Of a DNA stretch of 64,000 nucleotides, positions 21,040 through 29,422 are shown piece after piece. The translations under genes were made by a program, and so were the position numbers. Location: the NCBI RefSeq assembly GCF_002177135.1, contig NZ_MWPH01000001.1, positions 992,001 through 1,056,000 on the forward strand, in the 5' to 3' direction. The notes beneath the pieces are model-generated. The model saw only the letters and a list, made by a program, of their open reading frames with translations, made no database searches and was not told the DNA's origin. Numbering within the stretch: the first letter of the stretch is position 1; each line of letters opens with the position of its first letter. This DNA is from Natronolimnobius baerhuensis (GTDB lineage Archaea > Halobacteriota > Halobacteria > Halobacteriales > Natrialbaceae).

Positions 21040-21771
21040 TCACAACTCCCGCGCCATCATCACCTCGTCGACCAGCTCGTCACCGACGACGTAGTGGTCT
21101 CGCCGGATCGCCTCGGTGTCCCACCCGCGATGAGCCAGGAACGCGAGCGCGTGCTCGTTGGTGACTGGAACGCTGTTGTACACCTTCCGGAACCCGTTGG
21201 CTTCGGCCCACTCGATGCCGCGCTCGAGGAGGGTGCTTCCGATGCCGTGGCCCTGGTAGGCCTGGCGAACGCCGACAGTCTGTTGAGCCGTCCCCTGAAG
21301 ACGATCAATCTGTGGTAACTCGAGGTGGGTCCAGCCGACGACTTCGCCCTCGACCGTCGCGACGAAGAACATCCGTGAGCGGACGGAATTGTGGCGCATG
21401 ATCGCGTTTTCGTAGAGCAACTCCTCCGCGATGCTCTCTGCGACGACGTACGTCTCGGCGGCGGTCACATCTCGAATCGTCTCGATCAGCCCGTCAAAAT
21501 CGTCGTGATGTGCCGGCCGAATCGTGAACTCGAGGTCGTCGATGTCGTACTCCTCGACTGCGCCGAACTCGACGGCAATCCGCAACGTCCCGTCATCTTC
21601 CTCGAGATAGCCGTCGGAGATCAACCCCTCGAGGTGGGTCCGAAACTCGCCGGCGGGCAGTGCAACGAACTCGAGGAGTTTGTCGCGGTCGACGGTGCCG
21701 TGGCGCTCGACGTACTCGTAGATTTGGCGGCTGGCATCGGACGCAAACGTTGGGCGGTCGGACGCTCCCAT
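21040..21771 (-). CDS. GNAT family N-acetyltransferase with N-terminal winged-helix-like domain
   Basis: 243 residues. The C-terminal GNAT domain (~82-243) carries the acetyl-CoA motif QAYQGHGIGSTLLERGIEWA and the following FRKVYNSVP strand. Residues ~8-68 look like a small winged helix (VDRDKLLEFVALPAGEFRTHLEGL, DGYLEEDDGTLRI), a fusion seen in haloarchaeal acetyltransferases. The acceptor substrate is unknown. It may precede the FAD oxidoreductase in one transcript. Confidence 0.85.
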   Translation of the reverse strand: MGASDRPTFASDASRQIYEYVERHGTVDRDKLLEFVALPAGEFRTHLEGLISDGYLEEDDGTLRIAVEFGAVEEYDIDDLEFTIRPAHHDDFDGLIETIRDVTAAETYVVAESIAEELLYENAIMRHNSVRSRMFFVATVEGEVVGWTHLELPQIDRLQGTAQQTVGVRQAYQGHGIGSTLLERGIEWAEANGFRKVYNSVPVTNEHALAFLAHRGWDTEAIRRDHYVVGDELVDEVMMAREL

Positions 21772-21917
21772 AGTGACTGTATGCGTCCCGATGAGTTATT
21801 ATTTGGCGGTCGGTAACATCCCACATTGCCTGGTGTCGATCACAGCCGACGGCGAGAGGGAGAGACCGACGTATCTGATCGAACGGCTTTTGCAACGGCG
21901 GTGGCTACCACAGGGTG

Positions 21918-22700
21918 ATGGACGTACTGATCGTCGGCGCGGGGGCAATGGGGACGTGGGTCGGGCGCGCCGTCGACGCGTCGGTGACGTTTGCCGATGT
22001 CGATTCTGACGCCGCCGTCGCGGCCGCCGAGACCGTTCCCAACGCAACCGCTGTGTCACTCGAGCCGACAGATGAGGGGCTACCCGGACTCGAGCCAGCG
22101 TACGATCTAGTCTGTTTGGCAGTCCCGATGGTCCACGTCACCAATGCAATCGCTGCCCACGCTGATCGGGCCACCGAGGCCGTCGTCGACGTTTCAGGTG
22201 TGATGGGACCTGCACTCGAGGCGATGGCCGAACACGCCCCAGATCGAGAGCGTGTGAGCCTGCATCCGCTGTTTGCGCCCGAGCGCGCACCGGGCTCAAT
22301 CGCTGTCGTCCGCGACGAATCTGGGCCAGTGACCGAGGCACTTCTCGCGAGTTTCGAGGCCCGTGGTAACAGCCTCCTCGAGACGACGGCGACGGAACAC
22401 GACGAAGCAATGGAGACGGTCCAGGCGGCAACCCACGCGGCTGTCCTTTCGTTTGCACTCGCCGCCGAACCCGTGCCAGATGGCTTCGAGACGCCGATCT
22501 ATGACCAACTGTCGACACTCGCCGAGCAGATGACCGGCGGCACGCCGCGAGTCTATGCCGACATTCAGGAGACGTTTGCAGGAGCCGACGCCGTCGCCGA
22601 CGCAGCCGCGAGCGTTGCCGACGCCGACAGCGCCGAACTCGAGGCGCTGTACGACGAAGCGACGCGGACGTGGCACGAAGCCGACACTGATTCACTATGA
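21918..22700 (+). CDS. tyrA: prephenate dehydrogenase
   Basis: 260 residues from ATG 21918 (MDVLIVGAGAMGTWVG); the GTG one codon before is less likely. An N-terminal Rossmann motif GAGAMG binds NAD(P), DVSGVMGP follows, and HPLFAPE carries the conserved catalytic/substrate His of archaeal TyrA. A helical C-terminal dimer domain follows. It converts prephenate to 4-hydroxyphenylpyruvate for tyrosine, completing a set with aroA and aroC in the window. The stop overlaps the start of the next gene by ATGA, so the two are co-translated. Confidence 0.9.
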   Translation: MDVLIVGAGAMGTWVGRAVDASVTFADVDSDAAVAAAETVPNATAVSLEPTDEGLPGLEPAYDLVCLAVPMVHVTNAIAAHADRATEAVVDVSGVMGPALEAMAEHAPDRERVSLHPLFAPERAPGSIAVVRDESGPVTEALLASFEARGNSLLETTATEHDEAMETVQAATHAAVLSFALAAEPVPDGFETPIYDQLSTLAEQMTGGTPRVYADIQETFAGADAVADAAASVADADSAELEALYDEATRTWHEADTDSL

Positions 22701-24289
22701 GCGACCAGCGAGAGGCGATCCGATCCAACGCGAAGTATCTGCGCAACGTCCGACCAATCGATCCCGACGAGATCTGCGAGTACGTCGAGGGGAACCCACA
22801 CCCCGCGGTCGTTCGCCAGCACCTCCGGGAGGATGCGGTCGACCTCGGCCTGATCGAACGCGAGGATGGCACCTTCGAACCCGTCCCCGAGGAGCCGATT
22901 CGACCGAACCTGCGGCCCGTCACTACGTTCCCGTCGACATATGCGGACGCCCTCGAGGAGTTCCTCGTCGACCAGTACGGCGTCAACTGGCACGAGGACG
23001 CAACGGGCGACCTCCTGCGGTCGACTATCCGTCGATTCAAATCCAGCTATCTCGAGCGCCGCGCCGTCGAGTACACCGAAGACGTCGCCGCAGGCTACGC
23101 GATATACCATCTGCCTGCCTACTACGCTGCCATCCAGTACGCACTCGAGGATCTCGCTGACCGCGGCCTATTGGATCGGACGATGCGCGTCCTCGATGTC
23201 GGTGCCGGCGTCGGCGGCCCCGCCCTCGGACTTGCAGACTACCTCCCTGATGACGCCTTGCTCGAGTATCACGCACTCGAGCCAAGTTCGGCCGCCGACA
23301 TCCTCGAGGACCTCCTGCCGGAAACCGGCCGGAACGTCCACACGTCGGTCCACCGAACGACCGCCGAGGCGTTCGATCCGGCGACCGTCACGCGAGGCGA
23401 ACAGACGGACGCAGCCACACCGTTCGATCCGACCGCAGCCGACGACGGCTTCGATCTGATCCTCGCGTGTAACGTCTTAAGCGAACTCACAGACCCCGAG
23501 GCCGTGCTCCGGGACTATCTCGAGTTGCTCGCACCCGATGGCACGCTGGTTGCGATTGCCCCCGCAGACAAGAACACAAGCGTCCAACTGCGCGACCTCG
23601 AGCGCACGCTCGAAGACGAACGCCTGCTCACACAGTCGGTGTTCGACGACGAGGAGGTGGGTGGCGGCGAGGCCAGTGACCAGACCGACGCCGACGTCCG
23701 ACGACAGCACCGACGCGGTACCGTTACGGTCTACAGCCCGACCGTCCGGCTCTGGCCGGGCGAGCGCCCCTCGGATCGCGGCTGGTCGTTCGACGTCCGC
23801 CCGGACCTCGAGGTGCCGGAATTCCAGCGCAAACTCGACGAGGCAACGCCTGAACACGACGAGGACCACGCACCCGGCGAGTTCGTCAACGTCGACGTGC
23901 AGTACTCCGCGTCGCTGTTGCGCCTCGATGGCACCCGGCGGATCGACATTGCACTCGAGACCAGCGACTGGGCGAAAATGGCCGAAATGGACCGCCACGT
24001 CACGAATCGGATCGACCTCACCGCAGCAAAACTCAGTCACTCACTAAGCGCTGATGACGACGACTACGGCCAGTCACGGTCGAATCCCGTTTTCAAAATC
24101 AGCGACGGCAGCGAGTCAATCGACCACTACGCCGTCCTCACGAACGAAACCTCGCTCAACCGCCCACTGCTCGAGGCGGACTACGGAGCCCTCCTTTCGT
24201 TCGAGCAGATTCTCGTCCTCTGGAACGATGACGAGCAGGCGTACAATCTGGTCGTCGACGAAGAGACTATCGTCGACCACATCATGTGA
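22697..24289 (+). CDS. class I SAM-dependent methyltransferase, Rsm22-like
   Basis: 530 residues. The SAM-binding fold is clear: VLDVGAGVGGPALGL (motif I, ~residues 168-182), then DLILACNVLSELTDP and LLAPDGTLVAIAP. The segment before it (LERRAVEYTEDVAAGYAIYHLPAYYAAI) resembles the Rsm22/METTL17 group linked to the small ribosomal subunit. It lacks the cysteine cluster used for Fe-S binding in many Rsm22 proteins. The N-terminal ~100 residues look like a winged helix. Overlaps tyrA by four bases. Target uncertain. Confidence 0.78.
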   Translation: MSDQREAIRSNAKYLRNVRPIDPDEICEYVEGNPHPAVVRQHLREDAVDLGLIEREDGTFEPVPEEPIRPNLRPVTTFPSTYADALEEFLVDQYGVNWHEDATGDLLRSTIRRFKSSYLERRAVEYTEDVAAGYAIYHLPAYYAAIQYALEDLADRGLLDRTMRVLDVGAGVGGPALGLADYLPDDALLEYHALEPSSAADILEDLLPETGRNVHTSVHRTTAEAFDPATVTRGEQTDAATPFDPTAADDGFDLILACNVLSELTDPEAVLRDYLELLAPDGTLVAIAPADKNTSVQLRDLERTLEDERLLTQSVFDDEEVGGGEASDQTDADVRRQHRRGTVTVYSPTVRLWPGERPSDRGWSFDVRPDLEVPEFQRKLDEATPEHDEDHAPGEFVNVDVQYSASLLRLDGTRRIDIALETSDWAKMAEMDRHVTNRIDLTAAKLSHSLSADDDDYGQSRSNPVFKISDGSESIDHYAVLTNETSLNRPLLEADYGALLSFEQILVLWNDDEQAYNLVVDEETIVDHIM

Positions 24290-24373
24290 CCGCCGGACGA
24301 AGACAGTCCGTCGGTGACAGCTATCACACCACAAAGCGGTGGGCTTTTCGCACCAGCCTCTAACCCACTCGGT

Positions 24374-25177
24374 ATGACCCTCGAGATTCTCCTGACGAAC
24401 GACGACGGGATCGATAGCACGGGTATCCGTGCCCTCCACGACACGCTCGCGTCGCATGCGAACGTAACCGTCGTCGCCCCGGCGACCGATCAAAGCGCCT
24501 GCGGGCGCTCGATGTCTCACGAGGTCGACGTCTCCGAGCACGAACTCGGCTACGCGGTGCATGGCACGCCCGCTGACTGTGTTATCGCCGGGCTGGCCGA
24601 ACTCGGCCCGAAACCAGATCTTGTCGTCGCTGGCTGTAACAAGGGTGCAAATCTGGGCGAGTACCTTCTTGGACGCTCGGGAACGATCAGCGCCGCCGTC
24701 GAAGCCGCCTTCTTCGATATCCCAGCGATTGCAACTTCGATGTACGTCCCCGTCGATGGCGACGACCTCGATGCAGTCGATCTCAGCGTCGACGACTACG
24801 CCGAAGCAACTCGTATCACCTCGTATCTCGCCGACAACACCCTCGAGTCCGGTGTCTTTGATCACGCGGCGTATCTCAACGTCAACGTCCCCGTGGCTAA
24901 CGGCGAGCCAGCACCGGTCGAGGTCACGCGCCCGTCACAGCGCTACGAGATGGACGCCGAACAAAACGGCGAGCGGATTCACCTTCATGACCGCGTCTGG
25001 GAGTCGATGGACCCCGAGACGATTCCCGATCCCGATGGGACCGACCGCCGAGCCGTCGCCGAAGGCCGAATCAGTATCAGCCCGCTGACCGCACCCCACA
25101 CGACGAGTACCCACGACACACTTGAGACCCTCCTCGAGCGCTATTGCGCCGACAATGCGGCTCCGACCGAGCTGTAA
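24374..25177 (+). CDS. surE: 5'/3'-nucleotidase SurE
   Basis: 267 residues from ATG 24374 (MTLEILLTNDDGIDSTG). The metal-binding NDDG is at residues 9-12, the DQSACGRS loop carries the conserved Ser, HGTPADCV follows, and GCNKGANLGE supplies the conserved Asn. Its homologues dephosphorylate nucleoside monophosphates and polyphosphate. The start was chosen because NDDG normally lies within ten residues of the N-terminus. Gap of 84 bp from the methyltransferase; possibly the third gene of that unit. Confidence 0.93.
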   Translation: MTLEILLTNDDGIDSTGIRALHDTLASHANVTVVAPATDQSACGRSMSHEVDVSEHELGYAVHGTPADCVIAGLAELGPKPDLVVAGCNKGANLGEYLLGRSGTISAAVEAAFFDIPAIATSMYVPVDGDDLDAVDLSVDDYAEATRITSYLADNTLESGVFDHAAYLNVNVPVANGEPAPVEVTRPSQRYEMDAEQNGERIHLHDRVWESMDPETIPDPDGTDRRAVAEGRISISPLTAPHTTSTHDTLETLLERYCADNAAPTEL

Positions 25178-25248
25178 TCCGTTCGAATGGCTGTCACCGC
25201 CTGCGGCCAACCCTGAGTGATTTGTACAGTGACGCTGAACACTCATGT

Positions 25249-25479
25249 ATGGCAACGGTTGAAATCGAATACTGCGTCCCATGTGGGTTTTTGTCACGAG
25301 CAGAAGACGTCCAGCACGCGCTGTTGACGACGTTCGGGGACGACCTCGAGGCGGTCACGCTAACAACGGGTACCGATGGTGTTTTTGTCGTCCGGGTGAA
25401 CGAGACTGTCATCTTCGACAAAAGTGAAGATGCGTACGATGTCGACGAAATCGTCCGTAATACCCGCCATACGCTATGA
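25249..25479 (+). CDS. SelT/SelW/SelH-family (Rdx) thioredoxin-like protein
   Basis: 76 residues (MATVEIEYCVPC...). A CxxC pair at C9/C12 after the first beta strand, then TFGDDLEAVTLTTGTDGVFVVRV and VIFDK, is the pattern of Rdx proteins, small thioredoxin-like redox proteins. The longer frame from 25144 overlaps the surE end and has no support. Stands 71 bp after surE. Exact redox partner unknown. Confidence 0.85.
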   Translation: MATVEIEYCVPCGFLSRAEDVQHALLTTFGDDLEAVTLTTGTDGVFVVRVNETVIFDKSEDAYDVDEIVRNTRHTL

Positions 25480-25684
25480 TTTGTCACAGACGATCCGTGA
25501 CATCTCAGCAAGGACGACTGGAATGGACTTGCGGCGTGCAAGGTGGGTGTCCTTTGAGATGGCTGCAGTCACGATTTACTGACGGTCCCCACTCCCGACG
25601 TGCCAGCAGCACAAATATAACCGATGAGACAGAAGAGTATCGTAACGACAGTCTGGGATTGATTGACTCGATAACACCCCAACC

Positions 25685-26080
25685 ATGGTACTGAGTGCAC
25701 TTCGGGCTCGCCTCGCTTCTCTCTGGTCAACCGACTCGACCGGGGAGACGACAGCTGAGTCCACAACGACAGACGAAGAACCGACCGATGAATCAAGCGA
25801 CGATCAGACGCTGAGCTATGCCGAAGAGATCGAGTATGGCGTCGACGAACGCGATCTCAAAGACGACGACAAAATCCTGCGCTTGCTCGTCAAACGCGGC
25901 GGCCGCGTCGATGAAGCGACCGTCCGCGAAGAAACAGGCTGGGCAGATGAGCGCCTTTCGGCCGTCATCGACCGCATGGAAGACGACGACCAAATCAGTG
26001 CCATTACCGTGGGGCGAAAACGCGTCATCTGCCGGCGCGGCTTCGAGCCCAAAGGCTACCGATCACATCTCAACGAGTAG
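25685..26080 (+). CDS. winged-helix protein with acidic N-terminal linker
   Basis: 131 residues. Residues ~15-60 are a low-complexity, Thr/Glu/Asp-rich linker. Residues ~60-125 form a winged helix-turn-helix ([23 protein letters not shown], then [29 protein letters not shown]) found in many haloarchaeal regulators and membrane-linked proteins. The first 14 residues are mildly hydrophobic and basic, so membrane association is possible. No neighbour indicates the target. Confidence 0.75.
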   Translation: MVLSALRARLASLWSTDSTGETTAESTTTDEEPTDESSDDQTLSYAEEIEYGVDERDLKDDDKILRLLVKRGGRVDEATVREETGWADERLSAVIDRMEDDDQISAITVGRKRVICRRGFEPKGYRSHLNE

Positions 26081-26271
26081 CAACTCGAGGACGACTGCAG
26101 TGTGGGTGGGTGGAGTTTCTGTGCGCTTTCCGATTTCGGAGCGTCTGCTCTGTCCAGCGGAATATCTCGAGGACCGTACAGTCCCTCACGTGTCGAAACC
26201 ACTGGATTCGGTGCCTCTCGGCGGCGTATTCAGGCCAAATCCCTATCCACTGTCGGCTCTCTACTAGAGGT

Positions 26272-26418
26272 ATGTTAGAACTTGCAATACTGTTCTTCGT
26301 CATCGCAATCATCGCAGGGGCACTGGGCGCGACCGGCGTTGCTGGATTCACAATGGCAATTGCAAAGTGGTTGGTGTTGATTTTCGTCGTCCTCGCTATC
26401 GTGTCTCTGCTGTTATAG
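26272..26418 (+). CDS. DUF1328 small membrane protein
   Basis: 48 residues, almost wholly hydrophobic ([19 protein letters not shown], then [24 protein letters not shown]). This is the two-helix pattern of DUF1328/YtjA proteins, which are widespread and uncharacterised. The start at 26272 follows the family N-terminus M-L; the frame upstream is not coding. Located in the cell membrane. Confidence 0.85.
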   Translation: MLELAILFFVIAIIAGALGATGVAGFTMAIAKWLVLIFVVLAIVSLLL

Positions 26419-26423
26419 ACGGG

Positions 26424-26549
26424 TTAGCACTCGAGCGCCGGGGCAAACTCACACACACCCGCGGCTGTTACTTCGGCGAACGTCGGTCCAGCGACGAGAA
26501 AGACCACGAGCAACACGAAAACGAACAGTGCAACGAGTCGGCCAACCAT
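26424..26549 (-). CDS. predicted 41-residue single-pass membrane peptide
   Basis: A short gene opposite the DUF1328 gene; their stops are 5 bp apart. Product: MVGRLVALFVFVLLVVFL, then VAGPTFAEVTAAG and CEFAPALEC. One strong membrane helix follows a single Arg, and a short tail has two cysteines nine residues apart. The helix could also be a signal peptide with cleavage after TFA, which would release a roughly 17-residue two-Cys peptide. No family recognised; support comes from the hydrophobic pattern and G/C-ending codon use. Confidence 0.45.
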   Translation of the reverse strand: MVGRLVALFVFVLLVVFLVAGPTFAEVTAAGVCEFAPALEC

Positions 26550-26732
26550 ATGTGACTAGTCACCATACTTCGTGATAATGCTACTGGGCGATTCACTGAT
26601 TGTTCACTGATCAGGGACGTTCTGATTTATAAACATGGCCGCTTCGGCAGTTCATGGATCGCTCGAGACCCCGGTGACCGAATAGACTGGTCATCGCGCT
26701 CGAGCGTGCTATTCAGGCGTTGTCGGTCCGTG

Positions 26733-28049
26733 CTATCTGGATGGAGTTGATCCGTGCTCGAGATGCTGGTCCGCAAAGTCATACACTGCCTCCCAGTACT
26801 CCGGCGTCATCGTGTGCTCGGCGTCACGCCGATAGTGCAGAATCGGCGGGGCGTCGTCCGGAATCGAGCCACCCTCCTGAGAGACCTCGTCGTCACTCAG
26901 GGTCTGATCCTCACGCAGGTCCCACACCGTGCTCGCGCGTCGAATTGACAGCCGTGCAGCGTTCGGATTCGTCCAGGCATCCGCCTCGGGCGTGCTTTCC
27001 GTCGCCAGAATTGCTCGAGGTGCAACGAGCGCGACGAGGTGGTGCTGATCGATTGGGAACCGACCCACGTCCGTAGCGAACATCGGATAGTACCCGTTGA
27101 ACCAGTGGGGGAACGCAGTCGCGATCTGTTCAACCGTCTCCCCGCTCGAGGCCGTCGCTTCGCGGCGGGAGAGTGCAACGCCCGCCGTCCCGGATTGGTG
27201 TGGGATCACCAGGGCGATTCGCTCATCGAGTGCACCCGCCAGCAGGGTCGCTTTCCCCGCTCGAGAGTGTCCGAACGCGGCGATAGCGTCGTCTCGAATG
27301 TCGGGATCCTCGAGCAGGTACTCGACGCAGCGGCTGATTCCCCACGCCCACGCTGCGAGTGCGCCGCCTCGAAGCGCCCCTGGGACATCCCCGTGGTGGT
27401 GCCAGCAGTACTTCGTGAGTCCCATCTCAGGGGTATCCGGGTGAATATCCCAGGTGCACGCCGTCGCGAACGCGTACCCGCGATCAATTGTCTCCCGGAC
27501 CTGCCAGTAGTCCGCCCGCTCCCCCCGCTCGAGGAGATGTTCGGCCGCAGTTTCGCGCTCTCGAGCCCATGCTGGGACGGACAGGTGAGAAATATCTGCG
27601 ACCGTGTGATTCCCGGCCATATTGAGCCCGAACACGGCTGGGTTCGGTGTCTCGGTTTCCGTGGGAACGAATAAGGCGAGGCGGATTTCGGGGGCCGCTT
27701 GGGGGAGGTCCGGGAATCGAATGGCGATCCGTTTCAGCGTCGCGGCTCCGGCGAACACGGACTCGTGTACTTCGTCGACGTCGAAGCGCCGCCTTGGAGC
27801 CGGCGGCGCGTAGCCGTAGACATACTGTCGGAGAAGCGCTTTCAGTCGTGGTCGGCGCTGTTCGCGCCACGCGGTTGCGGATTCGACTCGCTCACCGTCG
27901 CCGATTTCGAGGACGTGCGGAGGGTCGGCCTGTGGCATACGTTCCGAAACTGGCGTGACGTCGTCCGGAATCGCGAACTCGGTGCCAGGGAGTTCCACGC
28001 CGTCGCCAGACTGTATTTGGTCGTCGTCTCGAGGCGCACTCGAGTCCAT
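26733..28049 (-). CDS. alpha/beta-hydrolase esterase, CE15 (glucuronoyl esterase)-like
   Basis: 438 residues from ATG 28049; a TATA-like TACTATATG at about 28075-28084 places the start there. The much longer upstream frame is not coding. The nucleophile motif is AFGHSRAGKATLLAGALD (Ser near residue 262), very like the GxSRxGK motif of glucuronoyl esterases, followed by VIPHQSGTAG. The late acid/His region includes RDAEHTMTPEYWEAVYDF. CE15 enzymes cut esters between glucuronoyl groups and lignin or other alcohols. No signal peptide is visible, so it is probably intracellular. Function is inferred by motif only. Confidence 0.72.
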   Translation of the reverse strand: MDSSAPRDDDQIQSGDGVELPGTEFAIPDDVTPVSERMPQADPPHVLEIGDGERVESATAWREQRRPRLKALLRQYVYGYAPPAPRRRFDVDEVHESVFAGAATLKRIAIRFPDLPQAAPEIRLALFVPTETETPNPAVFGLNMAGNHTVADISHLSVPAWARERETAAEHLLERGERADYWQVRETIDRGYAFATACTWDIHPDTPEMGLTKYCWHHHGDVPGALRGGALAAWAWGISRCVEYLLEDPDIRDDAIAAFGHSRAGKATLLAGALDERIALVIPHQSGTAGVALSRREATASSGETVEQIATAFPHWFNGYYPMFATDVGRFPIDQHHLVALVAPRAILATESTPEADAWTNPNAARLSIRRASTVWDLREDQTLSDDEVSQEGGSIPDDAPPILHYRRDAEHTMTPEYWEAVYDFADQHLEHGSTPSR

Positions 28050-28338
28050 ATTGTTTGCACCAACACTGGCTCGGATCATATAGTACCCACTGACAGTCAG
28101 TATGACGAGAACATCGACGTCAGTTCGGCGTGGGCATCGCCATCTTGGAACGACGCTGTGGAGTCCCAGCGCCACTCGGTCAACCGACCGTGGACAGGTC
28201 TGACTGAAGGGGTGTTTCAGCACTAATTTGCCCTCAAAGGCGCAGAACGCGAGTGTGCAATCTCGCCGAGTATAGTCACTTCCTACAAACACCGGAACAG
28301 GGTCGGGGATCAGCGCGACCAGGGGACAACAGTCCGTC

Positions 28339-29334
28339 TCACTTGACCGCAGCTGCCAACTCCGGCGGAAGCCCTGGCAGCGCGTCTTTTTGCGCTTCGG
28401 AGAGGTACAGCATCCACTCCACCTTCTGGAGTAAATCCGCCCTCGAGATCCCGTCTGCCTCCCGGTCGTACTCCTCGAGAAGGAGATGCGTGGTGTTCCG
28501 GAATCGGACTCTGGAGACGGCGCTGTTGACGCCGCCGACGTAGAAGACGAATTTTGCTGTTCCCGCAGCGGGAATTCGGGGTTGTGCGACCTGCCAGTCA
28601 CCCGGAAAGAAACTGTTCCGCGAGAAGCCGAGTGACTGAGTGTAGGACTGCCCGGTATCGTCGTAGACGGTGAAATCTTCCCACGGATGGAGCACGAGAT
28701 CATAGTCGACGAGATTCGTGAGTTCGAACGCGAAGAACGGTCCGTCGAATTCGGTCGGCTCGATCACGTCGGGGTCCGACGACGTTACCCACTCGTAGCC
28801 GACGAGCGTCGCCCTGAAAAGGTCGCACTCGGCAACGACAGTCGTCGGCTCGCTCGAGTCGAACGCACTGATGGATTCGGTATATGCGTGACTCGAGATA
28901 TCGGTCCCGTCCGCGTAGGTCGCAACCAGATCCTCGGCACCCATCTCTCTGACCAGTCGCTCGAGGGTCTCGCCGTCGACCAGTTTGATGTTGAAATCGT
29001 CGGCGATGGTTTCGGCCTGGCTCGTAAACCCACTCGTCGTGACGACGACGACTTCATCAACGTTCTCGCGTTGTTTCAGCGAGGCGTACGTCTGTAGTTC
29101 AGGCCCGGAAACGGCGTTCGTCTCGGCGTATCGCTTCGCCTGGATGAGGAGCTTCTTCGGATACGGGAACGTTTTCGTGGCGACGACGTCGATCCCCTTG
29201 TCACTCGACTGGGACGTCACCTCGGTGTCCCACCCGCGACGAGACCAGAGGTCCGCAACGAAGTGCTCGAACTCGTGGCCATCCAGTTGCTGCAACGGAC
29301 GACTGACTGCTGACTTCGGGAGTCCCGTATCCAT
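28339..29334 (-). CDS. Mrr-type restriction endonuclease-like protein
   Basis: 331 residues. Residues ~15-140 form an Mrr_cat PD-(D/E)xK nuclease: GHEFEHFVADLWSRRGW, D49 in KGIDVVA, and Q65-A-K67 in LLIQAKRY. VVVTTSGFTSQAETIA and IKLVDGETL complete the fold. The C-terminal half (~165-305) is a beta-rich domain (FFAFELTNLVDYDLVLHPWEDF, FFPGDWQ, AKFVFYVGG) of unknown role. Mrr proteins cut modified foreign DNA. It lies 88 bp downstream of an HNH nuclease gene on the same strand, so the two may form a defence unit. Confidence 0.8.
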   Translation of the reverse strand: MDTGLPKSAVSRPLQQLDGHEFEHFVADLWSRRGWDTEVTSQSSDKGIDVVATKTFPYPKKLLIQAKRYAETNAVSGPELQTYASLKQRENVDEVVVVTTSGFTSQAETIADDFNIKLVDGETLERLVREMGAEDLVATYADGTDISSHAYTESISAFDSSEPTTVVAECDLFRATLVGYEWVTSSDPDVIEPTEFDGPFFAFELTNLVDYDLVLHPWEDFTVYDDTGQSYTQSLGFSRNSFFPGDWQVAQPRIPAAGTAKFVFYVGGVNSAVSRVRFRNTTHLLLEEYDREADGISRADLLQKVEWMLYLSEAQKDALPGLPPELAAAVK

Positions 29335-29422
29335 CCCGCTGTGTCCTCGTCATCGCGATAGCAAAACAGTTCGCATCGACGGAGGTTCTCGAGTGCGTTT
29401 GGGTGCCACTCGAGAACAACAC

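Noticed and set aside
28050-28703. N-terminal extension of the esterase
   Set aside because: The TATA box and ATG at 28049 fix the start; the extension overlaps the end of the Mrr-like gene and has no domain.
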